Source: Halomonas dongshanensis
GTDB taxonomy: Bacteria; Pseudomonadota; Gammaproteobacteria; Pseudomonadales; Halomonadaceae
NCBI RefSeq assembly: GCF_024790395.1
Contig: NZ_JAJISC010000001.1
Coordinates: forward strand, 248,001 to 312,000
Direction of reading: 5' to 3'
Length of the DNA: 64,000 nucleotides
The notes under the pieces are model-generated. The model saw only the letters and a list, made by a program, of their open reading frames with translations. It had not been told where the DNA came from and did no database searches. Shown here in pieces: positions 55,475-64,000 of this stretch. Numbering within the stretch: position 1 is the stretch's first letter; every line of letters begins with the position of its first letter. A program made the position numbers and the translations under genes.

Positions 55475-56275
55475 CTAGCCGCCACGCGCCTGGCGAATAC
55501 GCTCATAGGCGTTGCCAATTTCGCTGGTGCGCTGCTGGGCCACCTCGCGCATGCTCTCTGGCAGCCCCTTGCCAGCAAGCTTGTCGGGGTGGTTTTGGCT
55601 CATCAAGCGGCGATAGGCTTTCTTGATTTCGGCGTCGCTGGCGCTTTCGCTCACGCCGAGCACGCGGTAGGCGTCCTTGAGGCTCTCTTCGCTTGAGGCG
55701 TGGGCGTTGGCGGAGGCGCCGTGCAGCATGGCTTCGATCTGCTGGACTTCGGCTTCGCTGCAGCCGACGCCGCGCGCCACGCGCAGAATCATAGCGTGCT
55801 CTTCGGGATGCAGTACGCCATCGGCGGCGATGGCGGTGAGCTGAACCTGCAAAAAGAGCTGACGCAGAATCGGCTGGCGTTGGGTGAGCTGGCTAACGCG
55901 GGCAAGCTCGGCGTCGAGATCGAAATTGGCCTCTCGGCCGCGTTCAAAAGCGCGCCGCGCCTGGGCGCGCTGTTCGCCCTGTAGGCGCATTTGGTCGAAG
56001 ACCTTCTCGGCAGCGCCGAGCTCGCCTTCGCTGACCTTGCCATCGGCTTGGCACAGGCATCCCATCACGGCGAAGATCGAATCGAGAAAGCCTTCCTGAA
56101 TTTGCATGCGCGCCGTTAGCAGGCGACGGCGTAGGCGGTTCGACAGCCACCAGCCAAGCCCGCCACCGAGCAGTAGCCCCATCCAGCCGCCCAGGGCGTA
56201 ACCGATCAAACCGAAGAGAAGCATCATCACTAACATGGTGTATTGAGTACCTGTATCAAGGTCGAAAAAGGACAT
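55475..56275 (-). CDS. djlA: Membrane-anchored J-domain co-chaperone DjlA
   Basis: A 266-residue protein: one glycine-rich N-terminal membrane anchor (MLLFGLIGYALGGWMGLLLG), a TerB-like middle domain (VMGCLCQADGKVSEGEL, TAIAADGVLHPEEHAMI), and a C-terminal J domain (DAYRVLGVSESASDAEIKKAYR) with the HPD triad in NHPDK. It stimulates DnaK at the inner membrane. The ATG at 56275 gives the usual DjlA start. Confidence 0.92.
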   Translation of the reverse strand: MSFFDLDTGTQYTMLVMMLLFGLIGYALGGWMGLLLGGGLGWWLSNRLRRRLLTARMQIQEGFLDSIFAVMGCLCQADGKVSEGELGAAEKVFDQMRLQGEQRAQARRAFERGREANFDLDAELARVSQLTQRQPILRQLFLQVQLTAIAADGVLHPEEHAMILRVARGVGCSEAEVQQIEAMLHGASANAHASSEESLKDAYRVLGVSESASDAEIKKAYRRLMSQNHPDKLAGKGLPESMREVAQQRTSEIGNAYERIRQARGG

Positions 56276-56452
56276 CGAAACGCGGTTAAAAGGATAGCAG
56301 CCTTGCGCTTGAGATGAACTCGCCTTACACGCCAGCATCCAATTTCATGGGCAAAGGTACTAACATGGAGGCCATGAATGCAGCATGAACGCGCGTCGCT
56401 AAGACTGCCCTGCTCCCAAGAATGATCTATCTCGCCTGCCAGGAGGCTCTCC

Positions 56453-58789
56453 ATGTCCACGACCGATACCGATACTACGCCCGATACCCCGGCCAAAGAC
56501 CCCAAAGTCTTCGAATATCGTAATCCGGCTGGTGGCTGGGGGGCGCTTAAGGCGGTGAGCAAGCACTTACTTCATGGCCGCTCGCCTGGTATGAACGCGC
56601 GCTCGCTGTTCAAGCTCAACCAGCCGGACGGCTTTGACTGCCCTGGCTGCGCCTGGGGCGACCCCGAACACGGCTCCTCCTTCGAGTTCTGCGAAAACGG
56701 CGTCAAGGCAGTCACCTGGGAAGCCACGTCCAAGCGCGTCACGCGAGAGTTCTTCGCCAAACACAGCGTCAGCGAGCTCAAGCGCTGGGACGACTACCGG
56801 CTCGAGGATCAGGGGCGCTTGGTCGAACCGATGCGCTACAACGCCGATACTGACCACTACGAGCCGATTGGTTGGAACGCCGCACTCGATCTCATCGCCC
56901 GCGAGCTCAAGGCGCTGCCCACGCCCGATGACGCTATTTTCTACACTTCCGGCAAGGCGGGTAACGAGTCGGCCTACGTCTTTCAGCTGCTGGCGCGCCT
57001 TTACGGCACCAACAACCTGCCGGACTGCTCCAACATGTGCCACGAAGCGAGCGGCGTGGCGCTAGGCGAGGCGCTGGGCACCGGTAAGGGTAGCGTTCGC
57101 TTGGAGGACTTCGAGCACGCCGAGGCGATCTTCGTTTTCGGCCAGAACCCCGGCACCAACCATCCGCGTATGCTCGGCACCCTGCGCGAGGCAGCCGAGC
57201 GCGGCGCCGATATCGTTACGTTCAACACCTTGAAAGAGCGCGGCCTGGAGAAGTTCGCCGACCCGCAAAAGCCGCTCGAGATGCTGCATAACGGCAGCCA
57301 CCGCATCAGCTCGCACTACTTTCGCCCCAAGCTTGGCGGCGACATGGCGGTGCTGCGCGGCATGGCCAAGGCGCTGTTCGAGCGCGACGCTGCCGGTGAA
57401 ACGGTACTCGATCACGACTTTTTGGCCCAGCACACGCGCCATCTAGAGGCCTACCGCGCCTGCGTCGAGGCGACCAGCTGGGCCGATATCGAGGCTCAGT
57501 CGGGCCTTGGTCGCGATGAGATCGAGCAGGCCGCCGAGCTCTATGCCCGCTCGAAGGCGACGATCATCTGTTGGGCCATGGGCATCACCCAGCACGTGCA
57601 CTCGGTGGTGACCGTGCGCGAGATCGTCAATCTGCTCATGCTCTGCGGCAACCTGGGCAAGCTCGGCGCTGGTACCTCGCCGGTGCGGGGGCACTCCAAC
57701 GTCCAGGGCGACCGCACCATGGGCATTTTCGAGAAGCCCTCCAAGGCGCTGCTCGATGCCCTGGAGAAGCGCTACGGCCGCGCCATGCCGCGTGATTTCG
57801 GGGTCGATTCGGTGGCCGCCGTCGAGGCCATGCGCGATGCGCGGGGTAAGGTCTTCATCGGTCTTGCGGGTAACTTCACCCGCGCCATCTCCGATAGCCG
57901 CGTCACCGAGCGAGCGATGAGCAACTGCCGCTTGACCGCCTTCATCAGTACCAAGCTCAACCGTAGCCACCTGATCACCGGCGAAGAGGCGCTGATTTTG
58001 CCCTGCATCGGGCGTAGCGAAATCGACCGTAACCAGGCGGGCGAAGCGCAGCTGATCACCGTCGAAGACTCGATGAGCATGGTGCACGGCTCGGCCGGGA
58101 TCAACACGCCGGTGGACAAAACGCTACGCTCTGAAATCGCCATTCTCACCGGCATCGCCGAGCGGTTATTCGACGACGCGGGCCTCGATAACGACGTGGT
58201 CGACTGGGCCGCGATGCGCGAAGACTACGACGTCATCCGCGAGCATATTGCCGCAGTCATCCCGGGCTTCGAGGACTTCAATACCCGGGTGCGTGTCCCG
58301 CGCGGCTTCTGGCTAACTAACCCGGCCTTCGAGCTGCGCTTTCCGACTTCGAGCGGCAAGGCCGAGTTCTCAAGCGGCCCTCTGCCCGAAGGCGTGATGC
58401 ACCAGCAGCTGGCTACGCGCGACGGCTGGCTGACGCTGCAAACCATGCGCTCGCACGATCAGTACAACACCACCGTTTACGGCTATAACGACCGCTACCG
58501 GGGCATCGAAAACGGGCGCCAGGTGATATTCCTCAATCGCGCCGATATCGACCGGCTGGGCTTCGAGGCGGGGCAGTGGGTCGATTTGATCGGCGAGTCG
58601 AATGATGGCGTCGAGCGCCGCGTCGATGGCTTCAAGATCGTCGCCTTCGATACCCCCGAGGGCTGCGCAGCGGCTTACTACCCCGAAACCAACCCGCTGA
58701 TTCCGCTCGATCATAAAGGCGACAAGAGCCACACTCCGGCGTCGAAGTCGATAGCCGTGCGCCTGGAAGCGAGCCGTCGGATTGCCTGA
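56453..58789 (+). CDS. FdhF/YdeP family molybdopterin oxidoreductase
   Basis: A 778-residue cytoplasmic protein of the formate-dehydrogenase-like group. GFDCPGCAWGDPEH near residue 60 holds Cys residues where related enzymes bind a 4Fe-4S cluster. Molybdopterin-binding stretches are YTSGKAGNESAYVFQLLARLYGTNN, CSNMCHEASGVAL, FGQNPGTNHPRML and VRGHSNVQGDRTMG. Related E. coli YdeP is linked to acid resistance; the substrate is unknown. AGGAGG-like spacing precedes the ATG. Its end overlaps a small TTG-start gene. Confidence 0.9.
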   Translation: MSTTDTDTTPDTPAKDPKVFEYRNPAGGWGALKAVSKHLLHGRSPGMNARSLFKLNQPDGFDCPGCAWGDPEHGSSFEFCENGVKAVTWEATSKRVTREFFAKHSVSELKRWDDYRLEDQGRLVEPMRYNADTDHYEPIGWNAALDLIARELKALPTPDDAIFYTSGKAGNESAYVFQLLARLYGTNNLPDCSNMCHEASGVALGEALGTGKGSVRLEDFEHAEAIFVFGQNPGTNHPRMLGTLREAAERGADIVTFNTLKERGLEKFADPQKPLEMLHNGSHRISSHYFRPKLGGDMAVLRGMAKALFERDAAGETVLDHDFLAQHTRHLEAYRACVEATSWADIEAQSGLGRDEIEQAAELYARSKATIICWAMGITQHVHSVVTVREIVNLLMLCGNLGKLGAGTSPVRGHSNVQGDRTMGIFEKPSKALLDALEKRYGRAMPRDFGVDSVAAVEAMRDARGKVFIGLAGNFTRAISDSRVTERAMSNCRLTAFISTKLNRSHLITGEEALILPCIGRSEIDRNQAGEAQLITVEDSMSMVHGSAGINTPVDKTLRSEIAILTGIAERLFDDAGLDNDVVDWAAMREDYDVIREHIAAVIPGFEDFNTRVRVPRGFWLTNPAFELRFPTSSGKAEFSSGPLPEGVMHQQLATRDGWLTLQTMRSHDQYNTTVYGYNDRYRGIENGRQVIFLNRADIDRLGFEAGQWVDLIGESNDGVERRVDGFKIVAFDTPEGCAAAYYPETNPLIPLDHKGDKSHTPASKSIAVRLEASRRIA

Positions 58790-59084
58790 TAGCGAAGCGC
58801 TGGCGCGTGAGCTCGCCGCCCTTCAGGCAGCGCATCCAGGGTTGGATGCGCTGACGAGCGTGGTGCTGCTCGCCGTTTACCAGGGGGCGGGCGTAGGTGA
58901 GCTCTCCTCGGCGACCATCGCCCGCCGCCTAACCCTCGAACATGCTCTGGTGCGGCGCGCCTGCGCCGAGCTAAACGCCCGGGGCTTCATCGATGCTCGC
59001 CCGGCAGGCGGCGCCAGCCCCGCGCTCAAGGTGCGCCCAAGTCGCCAAGGCACGGCTACTGGCGAAGACGCTATTTCAGACTAA
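58782..59084 (+). CDS. Small winged-helix-like protein coupled to the YdeP-type gene
   Basis: A 100-residue protein starting with TTG at 58782, overlapping the oxidoreductase stop by 8 bases. The middle (LTSVVLLAVYQGAGVGELSS, then ARRLTLEHALVRRACAEL and ARGFIDAR) looks like a winged helix. Such small partners occur beside FdhF/YdeP genes in related bacteria, I believe, but their role is not established. The translational overlap supports its reality. Confidence 0.62.
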   Translation: MPDSEALARELAALQAAHPGLDALTSVVLLAVYQGAGVGELSSATIARRLTLEHALVRRACAELNARGFIDARPAGGASPALKVRPSRQGTATGEDAISD

Positions 59085-59144
59085 CCTGATTCAGGCCAAG
59101 CTGATAAATCGTTAGCACGCTTTGAAGAGGGAAGAGAGGAGAGT

Positions 59145-60086
59145 ATGCAAAAACGTGAACTAGGACGTTCCGAGCTTCATATCGCCCCGCTCGTCTTTGG
59201 TGGCAACGTCTTTGGCTGGACGGCCGATGAGAAGCGCTCTTTCGCCTTATTGGATCGCTTCGTCGAACGTGGCTTCAACGCCGTGGACACGGCCGACGTC
59301 TACTCCGCGTGGGTGGATGGCCACCAGGGCGGCGAATCCGAAAAGGTGTTGGGTAAGTGGCTCAAACAGAGCGGCAAGCGCGATGACATCGTGCTGATGA
59401 GCAAGGTCGGCATGTGGGAGCAGCGCAAGGGGCTATCGGCGGCCAATATTGAAGCGGCGGTCAATGACTCGCTCAAGCGCCTACAAACCGACTACCTGGA
59501 CGTTTACTTCGCCCACATCGACGATGAGAACACCCCGCTCGAGGAGACGCTGATCGCTTTCTCCAAGCTCATCGAAGCGGGCAAGGTGCGCACCATTGGT
59601 GCATCCAACTACTCCGCCGACCGTCTGCGTCAGGCGCTCGACGTGGCCGAGCGCGAGGGGCTGCCGCGATACGAGCTAATGCAGCCGCTCTATAACCTCT
59701 ATGACCGCGACGAGTACGAAGGCGGCCTCGCCGAGGTAGCGAAAGCCAACCAGGTAGGCGTGGTGAGCTACTTCTCGCTTGCCAGCGGCTTTTTGACTGG
59801 GAAGTACAAAAGCTTCGAAGACGCCAAGGGCCAAGCCCGCGCCGACTTCGTCGAGAAGTATTTCGACGCGCGCGGCCAGCGCCTGCTCGATACGCTCGAC
59901 GCCGTGGCCAAAGAGCTATCGGCCAAACCGGCTCAGGTGGCCCTTGCTTGGCTACTCGCCCGCCCCGGTGTGACTGCGCCCATCGCCAGCGCCACCAAGC
60001 TCGAACAGCTCGACGACACCCTGGGCGCCGCCGATCTTGATCTGCCCAAGGACGCTATCGAGCGCTTGAACGCCGCCGGTCGTTAA
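59145..60086 (+). CDS. Aldo/keto reductase
   Basis: A 313-residue NADPH-dependent TIM-barrel reductase. The catalytic tetrad is visible as Asp/Tyr in DTADVYS, Lys in LMSKVG and His in YFAHID; the cofactor region is SATKLEQLDDTL. It resembles YghZ/Tas-like group members acting on small carbonyls. A GAGAGG site precedes the ATG. Followed by tandem repeats before dxs. Confidence 0.9.
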   Translation: MQKRELGRSELHIAPLVFGGNVFGWTADEKRSFALLDRFVERGFNAVDTADVYSAWVDGHQGGESEKVLGKWLKQSGKRDDIVLMSKVGMWEQRKGLSAANIEAAVNDSLKRLQTDYLDVYFAHIDDENTPLEETLIAFSKLIEAGKVRTIGASNYSADRLRQALDVAEREGLPRYELMQPLYNLYDRDEYEGGLAEVAKANQVGVVSYFSLASGFLTGKYKSFEDAKGQARADFVEKYFDARGQRLLDTLDAVAKELSAKPAQVALAWLLARPGVTAPIASATKLEQLDDTLGAADLDLPKDAIERLNAAGR

Positions 60087-60102
60087 ATCGACGGTCCTGT
60101 CG

Positions 60103-60160
60103 CTCAACGCCATGCACTCAACGCCAAGTACTCAACGTCATGCCAACTCAACGCAAGTGA
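60103..60160. repeat. Four imperfect tandem 14-16 bp repeats
   Basis: Four units beginning CTCAACG (60103, 60117, 60131, 60147) such as CTCAACGCCATGCA and CTCAACGCCAAGTA fill the spacer between the convergent aldo/keto reductase and dxs genes, ending just before the dxs stop. Confidence 0.85.
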
Positions 60161-60161
60161 C

Positions 60162-62081
60162 TTACGGCAGGCGCTTGCGAATCGCGGCCTCGATGCCCTC
60201 GGCGTCGAGGCCGCAGTCGTGTAGAAGCTCTTCCGGCGTGCCGTGTTCGACGAAGGCGTCGGGCAGGCCCAGGTTGAGCACTTCGCTCTGCACGCCTTCG
60301 GCTTGAAGCAGCTCGTTGACTGCGCTGCCCGCGCCTCCGGCTACCACGTTCTCTTCCAGCGTCACTAGCAGGTCATGCTCGTCGGCGGCATGCAACACGG
60401 CGTCGCGGTCCAGCGGCTTGATCGAGCGCATGTTGATATGCGTAGCGCCCAAGCGCTCGGCGACCTCGGCGGCCGGGCCATTCAGGCTGCCGAACGCGAG
60501 CAGCGCGATGCGCATGCCCTCGCCGTCGGCGTGGCGACGCACCTCGGCTTTACCAATGGCAAGCGGCTCTAGATGTTCGGGGATGCTCGCGCCGGGGCCG
60601 GTGCCGCGTGGGTAGCGGACGGCGGCCGGGCCCGGGTGGTGGTAGGCCGCACTCAGCATGGCGCGGCACTCGGCCTCGTCGGCGGGAGCCAGAATCACCA
60701 TATCGGGCACGCAGCGCAGGTAGGAGAGATCGAGACTGCCGTGGTGCGTGGGGCCGTCTTCACCGACGAGCCCGGCGCGGTCGATGGCAAAGGTGACATC
60801 GAGCTTCTGCACCGCGACGTCGTGGATCAGCTGGTCATAGCCGCGCTGCAGAAAGGTGGAGTAGATCGCCACCACCGGCTTCATCCCTTCGCAGGCCATG
60901 CCGGCGGCCAGCGTTACCGCGTGCTGCTCGGCAATGGCGACGTCGAAGTAGCGCGTGGGGTAGGTCTTGGAGAAGCGGATCAAATCCGAGCCTTCGCGCA
61001 TCGCTGGGGTAATGCCCACCAGGCGTTCGTCCTCGGCGGCCATGTCGCAGAGCCAGTCGCCAAAGACGTTGCAGTATTTCTTTTTCGCAGGCTTTGGCGG
61101 CGCGGGGTTAAGCGGTGCAGGCGTAGGCTTGGCGCTGGGCTTCTCCAGCTTGGTGATGGCGTGGTAGCCGATGGGATCGGCTTCGGCGGGCAAGAACCCC
61201 TTGCCCTTGCGCGTCTTGATATGCAGAAACTGCGGGCCCGGCATGTCGCGCAGGTTACGCAGCGTCTGGGTAAGGGCGTCGAGATCGTGGCCGTCGATGG
61301 GGCCAACGTAGTTGAAGCCCATCTCCTCGAACAGCGTCGCCGGGCTCACCATGCCCTTCATGTGCTCTTCGGTGCGGCGGGCAAGCTCCAGCGCGCCCGG
61401 CAGGCGCGACAGCACCTTCTTACCCTCCTGGCGCATCTTGAGATAGGGCGTGCTCGCCATCATCCGACCCAGGTAGTTGGCGATGCCGCCGACGTTCTCC
61501 GAGATCGACATCTCGTTGTCGTTGAGCACCACCAGCAAGTTAGCATCGACGTGCCCGGCGTGGGCCAGGGCTTCGAAGGCCATACCGGCCGTTAGCGCGC
61601 CATCGCCGATCACCGCGCAAACGCGACGCTTATCGCCGCGCGCCTTGGCCGCGAGTGCCATGCCGAGGGCGGCCGAGATCGAAGTGCTCGAATGGCCCAC
61701 GCCGAAGGTGTCGTAGGCCGACTCTTCGCGCCGGGGAAAGGCGGCGAGCCCGCCGTGCTGTCGGATGCTGGTCATCGCTTCGCGCCGCCCGGTCAGTATC
61801 TTGTGGGGGTAAGCCTGATGGCCCACGTCCCACACCAGACGGTCCTCGGGCGTATCGAAGGCGTGGTGCAGCGCCACGCTGAGTTCGACCACGCCGAGCC
61901 CGGCACCGAAGTGCCCGCCGGAGACGCCAACGCTATAGAGCAGATAGGCGCGCAGCTCATCGGCAAGCTGGGCGAGCTGGGTCGCGTTCATGGCCCGCAG
62001 GGTAGCGGGATGGTCAAAGGAGTCGAGCAGCGGCGTCGCCGGACGCTCGCGGGGAATCTCGTCGAACAGCTTCATGGGCAT
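60162..62081 (-). CDS. dxs: 1-deoxy-D-xylulose-5-phosphate synthase
   Basis: A 639-residue thiamine-diphosphate enzyme joining pyruvate and glyceraldehyde 3-phosphate to DXP, feeding isoprenoid, thiamine and pyridoxal synthesis. Motifs: [32 protein letters not shown] with the Th[18 protein letters not shown], and [15 protein letters not shown]. It starts 3 bases after ispA's stop (ATG at 62081 or 62075). Confidence 0.96.
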   Translation of the reverse strand: MPMKLFDEIPRERPATPLLDSFDHPATLRAMNATQLAQLADELRAYLLYSVGVSGGHFGAGLGVVELSVALHHAFDTPEDRLVWDVGHQAYPHKILTGRREAMTSIRQHGGLAAFPRREESAYDTFGVGHSSTSISAALGMALAAKARGDKRRVCAVIGDGALTAGMAFEALAHAGHVDANLLVVLNDNEMSISENVGGIANYLGRMMASTPYLKMRQEGKKVLSRLPGALELARRTEEHMKGMVSPATLFEEMGFNYVGPIDGHDLDALTQTLRNLRDMPGPQFLHIKTRKGKGFLPAEADPIGYHAITKLEKPSAKPTPAPLNPAPPKPAKKKYCNVFGDWLCDMAAEDERLVGITPAMREGSDLIRFSKTYPTRYFDVAIAEQHAVTLAAGMACEGMKPVVAIYSTFLQRGYDQLIHDVAVQKLDVTFAIDRAGLVGEDGPTHHGSLDLSYLRCVPDMVILAPADEAECRAMLSAAYHHPGPAAVRYPRGTGPGASIPEHLEPLAIGKAEVRRHADGEGMRIALLAFGSLNGPAAEVAERLGATHINMRSIKPLDRDAVLHAADEHDLLVTLEENVVAGGAGSAVNELLQAEGVQSEVLNLGLPDAFVEHGTPEELLHDCGLDAEGIEAAIRKRLP

Positions 62082-62084
62082 CGT

Positions 62085-62978
62085 CTAGTGGTCGCGCTCG
62101 ATCATGTAGTGGGCTAAATCGGCTAGAGGGGCGGCGCGCTCGCCTAAAGGCGCAAGCGCGGCGATGGCCTCGTCGCTCAGCGCTTGAGCGCGCTGTCGGG
62201 CTCCCTCGAGCCCTAGCAGGCTAGGATAGGTGGGTTTTTGCCGCGCTGCATCCGCTCCAGAGATCTTGCCTAGGGTCGCGGTGTCGCCGATGACGTCGAG
62301 CACGTCGTCGTGAATCTGAAAGGCCAGGCCAATCGCCTCGGCGTAACGGGTCAGCGCTGCCAGGCGCGGGTCGTGATCATCCACCGCCACGAGCCCGCCC
62401 AGGCGTACGGCCGCCACGATCAACGCCCCCGTCTTGTGGGCGTGCATGTGGGCGAGAGCGCTGGCATCGGGTAGCCCGCCCACGGCGGCAAGGTCGAGCG
62501 CTTGGCCCGCCACCATACCATGGCGACCGGAGGCCTTTGCCAGGGTCTTGATCAGCGCAGACGATCGCGGATGCGCGGCCTCGGCGATGACCTCGAAGGC
62601 CAGCGTCTGCAGGGCGTCACCGGCAAGAATCGCCGTTGCTTCGTCGAAGGCCTTGTGCACCGTGGGCTGGCCGCGGCGCAGGTCGTCGTCGTCCATGGCG
62701 GGGAGGTCATCGTGGATCAACGAGTAGGCGTGAATGAGCTCGATGGCAACGGCCGGGGCGTCGAGGTCGTCGTCGCTGGCGCCGAGCGAGCGCCCGGCGA
62801 GATAGACCAGAAGCGGGCGTAAACGCTTGCCGCCGACCAGCAAACCGTGGCGCATGGCTGCTTCAAGGCGCGGGCTGACGGCGTGCTGATCGTCGAAGAG
62901 CGCCGTGAGGGCGGCATCGACGCGCGCATGGCTGGCCTTGCGCAGAGTGACGAGATCGGCGGCGTCGGTGACTACCAT
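62085..62978 (-). CDS. ispA: Farnesyl/geranyl diphosphate synthase
   Basis: A 297-residue prenyl transferase. The two aspartate-rich motifs are DDLPAMDDDDLRRG and FQIHDDVLDV, with GKRLRPLLVYLAG near the N-terminus. It makes C15 diphosphate from IPP and DMAPP. It overlaps xseB by 7 bases. Confidence 0.94.
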   Translation of the reverse strand: MVVTDAADLVTLRKASHARVDAALTALFDDQHAVSPRLEAAMRHGLLVGGKRLRPLLVYLAGRSLGASDDDLDAPAVAIELIHAYSLIHDDLPAMDDDDLRRGQPTVHKAFDEATAILAGDALQTLAFEVIAEAAHPRSSALIKTLAKASGRHGMVAGQALDLAAVGGLPDASALAHMHAHKTGALIVAAVRLGGLVAVDDHDPRLAALTRYAEAIGLAFQIHDDVLDVIGDTATLGKISGADAARQKPTYPSLLGLEGARQRAQALSDEAIAALAPLGERAAPLADLAHYMIERDH

Positions 62979-63286
62979 GGTGGCGTTTCCTCGAGGCCGT
63001 CGTCTTTTGCCTGCTCGCTGGGCAGCGCGGCGTCGAAGGGGGCGACCTTGAGGCGGCCCTGGTCGTCTTCGCTCAGCGCGCGCACCTTGAGTTCGGCCTG
63101 GTCGAGGCGCGACTGGGCGTCACGGGCGAGGTGAATGCCCTGCTCGAAGGCGCCGAGCGCGGCTTCGAGCGACAGCTCGCCGGACTCCAGGCGCTCGACG
63201 ATGCCTTCGAGCCGGGTGATGGTGGCGGCGAAGTCCTCGGGCTCGGCGGGCGAGCGGGGTGTGGTCGCGTCGGTGCTTTCGGTCAT
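62972..63286 (-). CDS. xseB: Exodeoxyribonuclease VII small subunit
   Basis: A 104-residue protein with the XseB core FAATITRLEGIVERLESGELSLEAALGAFEQGI-type helix hairpin, flanked by short acidic N- and C-terminal extensions. It binds XseA to degrade single-stranded DNA. First gene of xseB-ispA-dxs, an order common in gammaproteobacteria. Confidence 0.93.
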   Translation of the reverse strand: MTESTDATTPRSPAEPEDFAATITRLEGIVERLESGELSLEAALGAFEQGIHLARDAQSRLDQAELKVRALSEDDQGRLKVAPFDAALPSEQAKDDGLEETPPW

Positions 63287-63521
63287 AAAACGTCGCTCAT
63301 CAAAACGTCACTCGTGAAACGGTGCCAGCGGCGATGGTTTGCGCAAAACGCACAGTATACACCCTGGCTTGGGGGGCGTGCCTGCCTTGGCGTCTACGCA
63401 CGGCGGCGTGCGTACTTTTCCTTGCCGTCACCCGGCGTCAGGGTGTTTGGCTGTGCTACCATAGCGCCTCCCGTGAACCGATACACGGCGCCCGTCGCCG
63501 ACCAACGAGGTTGATTCAGCC

Positions 63522-64000
63522 ATGGCCAAAACGTCCCTGGACAAGAGCAAGATCAAGATCCTGCTACTCGAGGGCGTCCACCAGAGCGCGGTGGACAATT
63601 TTCTCAACGCCGGTTACACCAACATCGAAACGCTCTCGACGTCGCTCGACGAAGAGGCGCTGATCGAGAAGATCAGCGACGTTCACTTCATCGGCATCCG
63701 CTCCCGCACCCAGCTCAACGAGCGCGTGTTCGCAGCGGCAGAGAAACTGGTCGGGGTGGGCTGCTTCTGTATCGGGACCAATCAGGTCGACCTTACTGCG
63801 GCGCTCAAGCGCGGCATCGTGGTCTTCAACGCGCCTTACTCCAACACCCGCTCGGTGGCCGAACTGGTACTCGCCGAGGCGATCATGCTGCTGCGCGGCA
63901 TTCCCGAGAAGAACACCCGCGCCCACGAAGGCGGCTGGCTCAAGAGCGCCAAGAACTCGCACGAAGCGCGCGGCAAAACCTTGGGTATCGTCGGCTACGG
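63522..64000 (+). CDS. serA: D-3-phosphoglycerate dehydrogenase (N-terminal part)
   Basis: The first 159 residues of SerA, cut by the window end. It opens the serine pathway from 3-phosphoglycerate. Visible are the substrate-domain start KIKILLLEGVHQSAVD, GIRSRTQLNE, GCFCIGTNQVDL, and the nucleotide-domain start RGKTLGIVGYG. Divergent from xseB across 235 bases. Confidence 0.94.
   Translation, partial: MAKTSLDKSKIKILLLEGVHQSAVDNFLNAGYTNIETLSTSLDEEALIEKISDVHFIGIRSRTQLNERVFAAAEKLVGVGCFCIGTNQVDLTAALKRGIVVFNAPYSNTRSVAELVLAEAIMLLRGIPEKNTRAHEGGWLKSAKNSHEARGKTLGIVGY

Overview
The window looks like a chromosome segment of a halophilic or alkaliphilic gammaproteobacterium, most likely Halomonadaceae (Halomonas or a close relative). 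This is inferred from gene content (fused MrpAB antiporter operon, Aap amino-acid ABC system, PII-AmtB-PII locus, thiS-thiG-trmB, hemE next to speE), acidic proteins and high GC. No rRNA or tRNA gene was seen, so the genus is not proven. Most of the window is ordinary, densely packed core genome on both strands.

Left part (1-22850): the end of a TRAP large permease, a periplasmic FKBP isomerase, a secreted PHA-depolymerase-like esterase and an AEC carrier. A TetR/MFS pair with a clear operator follows, then thiS-thiG-trmB (convergent with the MFS gene), DUF423, and a molybdenum hydroxylase locus (MocA and XdhC divergent from the 2Fe-2S, FAD/4Fe-4S and Moco subunits). Next come a thioesterase, malate synthase G, two hydrolases, a glutaredoxin-MauE fusion, another MFS carrier, mercaptopyruvate sulfurtransferase and comM. 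Between the AEC and TetR genes, 3567-3719 has the architecture of a Fur-repressed small RNA: a promoter overlapped by a Fur-like box, two hairpins, and a strong terminator.

Accessory island (22836-25156): a lower-GC insert beside comM, bounded by a 93-bp direct repeat (92/93 identical) covering the comM start and upstream region. It holds a wrecked IS481-type transposase and a divergent TetR/PACE drug-efflux pair. Its right end is a shrunken, scrambled second comM fragment.

Middle (25157-46880): an iron-siderophore locus (binding protein, TonB receptor with a Fur-like box, AraC regulator) and ubiK. Nitrogen control follows as glnK-amtB-glnB behind NtrC-like and sigma54-like sites. Then fpr with a divergent LysR regulator, a host-attachment-type protein, a phnDCEE phosphonate/phosphite transporter, a histidine phosphatase, an aapJQMP amino-acid transporter with an extra upstream binding protein, and hemE-speE.

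Right part (46994-64000): a full Mrp/Pha multisubunit cation/H+ antiporter operon (AB fused, C, D, E, F, G, joined by 1-4 base overlaps), ribA, an SLC13 permease, djlA, an FdhF/YdeP molybdoenzyme with a small TTG-start partner, an aldo/keto reductase, the xseB-ispA-dxs isoprenoid operon, and the start of serA. Several gene spacers carry short tandem duplications (7, 14, 14-16 and 15 bp units), a recurring local feature.
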